Shown: positions 61,776 to 64,000 of the stretch, piece after piece
Numbering within the stretch: the first letter of the stretch is position 1
How the letters are laid out: each line of letters starts with the position of its first letter
Assembly: GCF_030704535.1 (NCBI RefSeq)
Contig: NC_081812.1
Location: 18,423,501-18,487,500, forward strand
Direction of reading: 5' to 3'
DNA length: 64,000 nucleotides
Source of the DNA: Vitis vinifera
Lineage: Eukaryota > Streptophyta > Magnoliopsida > Vitales > Vitaceae
Program-made: the position numbers and the translations under genes
Notes under the pieces: model-generated
Told to the model about the DNA's origin: nothing
What the model saw: only the letters and a program-made list of their open reading frames with translations
The model's database searches: none

Positions 61776-62249
61776 TCAAATGAAGTATTTCACCATTTGA
61801 ATTTCCTTCTGTTTGAAGCCACATTTCTCATAAAATCCTTTGTTCTCAGCACTACAATCCAGAATCACCTTATAACAACCCTTCGATCGTGCATGCTCTG
61901 TAAGAAACCCAAGGATTTTCTTCCCTAATTGCAAGCCACGGGCATTGGAATCAACCACAATATCTTCGATATGTCCAACTTTTCCACAATTCCGTATAAA
62001 CTTCTTTTCAATGAAAACGCTTCCAGTTGCAATGATCTTTCCAAGTTGATCATCTTCAATTACACATATAACATGATCATCACCAAGGGAGCTGAGCTCT
62101 TGAAATCGTTCCTCAAATTCCTTGTCAGAGACAGAATCACATTCACTTAGTTGCTGCAGTAGCTCTATGAAACCTTTGCTTTTATCTGAGACCTCCAGTT
62201 TTCGAACTTGAAACTTTTGGTCATTGCCGGATGAGTTATTGTTCTGCAT
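61776..62249 (-). CDS. GNA1: Glucosamine-6-phosphate N-acetyltransferase
   Basis: A GNAT-fold enzyme making N-acetylglucosamine-6-phosphate from acetyl-CoA, on the route to UDP-GlcNAc for N-glycans and GPI anchors. The coding part is a single exon, 157 aa from the ATG at 62249 (MQNNNSSGNDQKFQVRKLEV). Motif A, the acetyl-CoA pyrophosphate loop, is IVVDSNARGLQLGKKIL. Motif B and the substrate site follow as GCYKVILDCSAENKGFYEKC and GFKQKEIQMVKYFI at the C-terminus, all as in the Arabidopsis enzyme (At5g15770, 149 aa as I remember). The open frame extends 17 codons upstream to an ATG at 62300, but that part (LPVFNSRAKSKVSLES) has no counterpart in the family and may be 5' UTR or intron. Confidence 0.93.
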   Translation of the reverse strand: MQNNNSSGNDQKFQVRKLEVSDKSKGFIELLQQLSECDSVSDKEFEERFQELSSLGDDHVICVIEDDQLGKIIATGSVFIEKKFIRNCGKVGHIEDIVVDSNARGLQLGKKILGFLTEHARSKGCYKVILDCSAENKGFYEKCGFKQKEIQMVKYFI

Positions 62250-64000
62250 ACTTTCCAGAGAAACCTTACTTTTCGCCCGACTGTTAAAAACTGGCAACAT
62301 TCGTTGAAATCAACAAAGAGCATTAGATGTGCCACAGTAAATAAAATCTTCAAAGAAAGTGACCTTAATTGTCAATGCTACTTCACAAAACTGAAGGGGT
62401 GATGGCCTACCAACAATTCAGAAGTTCTAGCTTATAAATACTAGTGATTTTATTTAAAAATCAAAAATCAAAAATCAAAAATAAGAAAAGGAAAAGCTGA
62501 TATTTTTACTATAGGAACTCCCAGTTTCATGCTGCTTCTCCCCAGAATTTGAAACTGTGCTCAAATGCATAGCACATGGAATCCCCACAATCTAAGCAAA
62601 CAAAGAAGGCCTTCCCACCCCTCTTTTAGTACTTAAATTTAATTTGGTTATGCACAAGAAACACCCATGTAATGGGTTAGATAACTCACCAAACATGCAT
62701 TTTGCAGCCCAGGAAGCATTTTACTTTCTTGACTCTTATAATCTTTCAGAATTATGAAAGGCAGTTCCCTCTTCATGTTGGGAGCTCACTTTCTAGGCAG
62801 CTTACTCGTTGCATTTTATTCATCTCAACTAAGAACATACTTTTATATCAAAGCACAGGAATGTCAAAATTGTAATGATACATACAAAGTTGTGAAGTTC
62901 AGCCAACAGCATGAATATCCTCCTTGTACATCAACCAAACTTGTTAATGTTTTCTACTTGACTTAATAAAGACTCGTTAATTGAACTATTCATGACAAAC
63001 AAAAAATGTTTTTTTTTTCCTTATTTTGAGGATAATAATAGTGAAGGCAATATCTTAGAAATGGCTTATACTTTATAATGGTGATACAGACATATTGAAC
63101 TACTAACTCGTGTGTTCAAATGCAAAGTGGAGCACAATAGATGGATTTAACACTAGCCATATAAGAACTCTCCTTAGTTGAAAAACATAAGGGAAAAAAA
63201 TACAAAGAAACCATCTAGATCAGGAGGAAGATACTAGCCAGACCAATGCCCTGCAGCATTGCTGCAACTGCTCAAATTCTCATAGCTCTCAATTTCAAGA
63301 GTAACAATTGGTGAAAATAAAATTTTAAGATAAAAGAACATTTTGAAAATATCCTAAATATCCTTAGTATGCTTTCTCATAGCAAATAATTTTGCAGTCC
63401 AGAATTCGTGAAATGAGAGAATTACAGCAACACGCACCAAGACATATTGAATTCGGGGGAAAAGGATTAGGGGTTCTGCATAACTCATTGTAATGATTCA
63501 GTCAAGAAAAAAATACCACACACAATTAAACTGTCAAATTGCCTTCATAAAATCCATAAACACCAAACATATTGATCAATAAACCATGTCGTTCTGTAAT
63601 CACGAAGACATAGTAGTTAATCAATATTAAAATAAATAAAATAAAAAGGTGACCCACAAAATCTGATTCAATTGCCAATGAACGGACACAGTAGCATCAC
63701 AACAAAGCTATCTCCTAAAAAATTATTTCCATTCCCATACAACAAAAAAGAAGAAAAAACTAGAGTAAGAATTTTGCAATATTGGCATTGAAATGAAGAA
63801 AATACAACATAAATATTCTCTATGCAATGAGTAGCCTCTGTTTGGATCACGGGGAGAGGAAGGGAAGTCCTTCAGCGAGTTTAAGCAGTTTTCTTTTCTT
63901 TCCTTTCCTTCCTTCCTACCTAACGAGATCCACACAGAGGCATAGTTTAATCCCAACGCCCAAAACACACATAGGTCACAGTTTTTCTCACTTCTTGCCC
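62250..64000. other. GNA1 upstream region to the window edge
   Basis: No supported gene. It probably contains the GNA1 promoter and a 5' UTR exon with intron (a splice acceptor-like site lies just above the ATG), but I cannot place them. Short open frames near 63720-63968 show no family resemblance. Confidence 0.4.

Overview
The window looks like nuclear DNA of a woody eudicot. Its gene models and repeats read most like grapevine (Vitis), but that assignment comes from recognition, not from a search. The evidence is plant-only gene families with chloroplast transit peptides, many GT-AG introns up to a few kb, AT-rich intergenic DNA, and plant-type LTR, LINE, SINE-like and MITE remnants. No prokaryotic operon, CRISPR array, tRNA or rRNA gene was seen.

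Layout from left to right: an alpha-carbonic anhydrase (725-2755, minus); a 12-exon chloroplast protein with two glutaredoxin/GST-N-like modules, like Arabidopsis At5g03880 (6450-14009, minus); a clean 3.16-kb solo LTR with a 5-bp target duplication (15234-18394); a long gene-poor stretch with small repeats; a single-exon PADRE/DUF4228 gene (24280-24762, plus); an 8-exon SOUL haem-binding protein (28754-33990, minus) whose third intron carries a broken Ty1/copia remnant; the 8-exon histidine-biosynthesis gene HISN3 (35265-40822, minus); a decayed PPR gene head-to-head with it (41199-42160, plus); a 13-exon chloroplast membrane protein like At5g03900 (43961-54913, plus); a t-SNARE/syntaxin-6-like gene (58101-60451, minus, 3' end unresolved); and glucosamine-6-phosphate N-acetyltransferase GNA1 (61776-62249, minus). 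For five of these genes I traced every splice junction by hand; the joined exons keep frame and sum to 333, 285, 317 and 508 codons plus stop for the At5g03880-like, SOUL, HISN3 and At5g03900-like genes.

The genes do not form a pathway; each is an independent eukaryotic unit. They do make a coherent conserved block. From memory, their Arabidopsis counterparts sit in small neighbouring groups (At5g03880-At5g03900, At3g10120-At3g10130, At2g36230-At2g36240), so the window appears to preserve an ancestral order that Arabidopsis has split after duplication.

I did not find an obviously new biological system. The most interesting observations are: a 19-nt micro-exon carrying the CPFC redox motif; an internal duplication of a helical module, and a near absence of cysteine, in a protein family often labelled iron-sulfur; a diverged copy of the t-SNARE anchor exon plus intron lying 8 kb away inside another gene; a 29-bp-stem hairpin in an intron; and the precise solo LTR.
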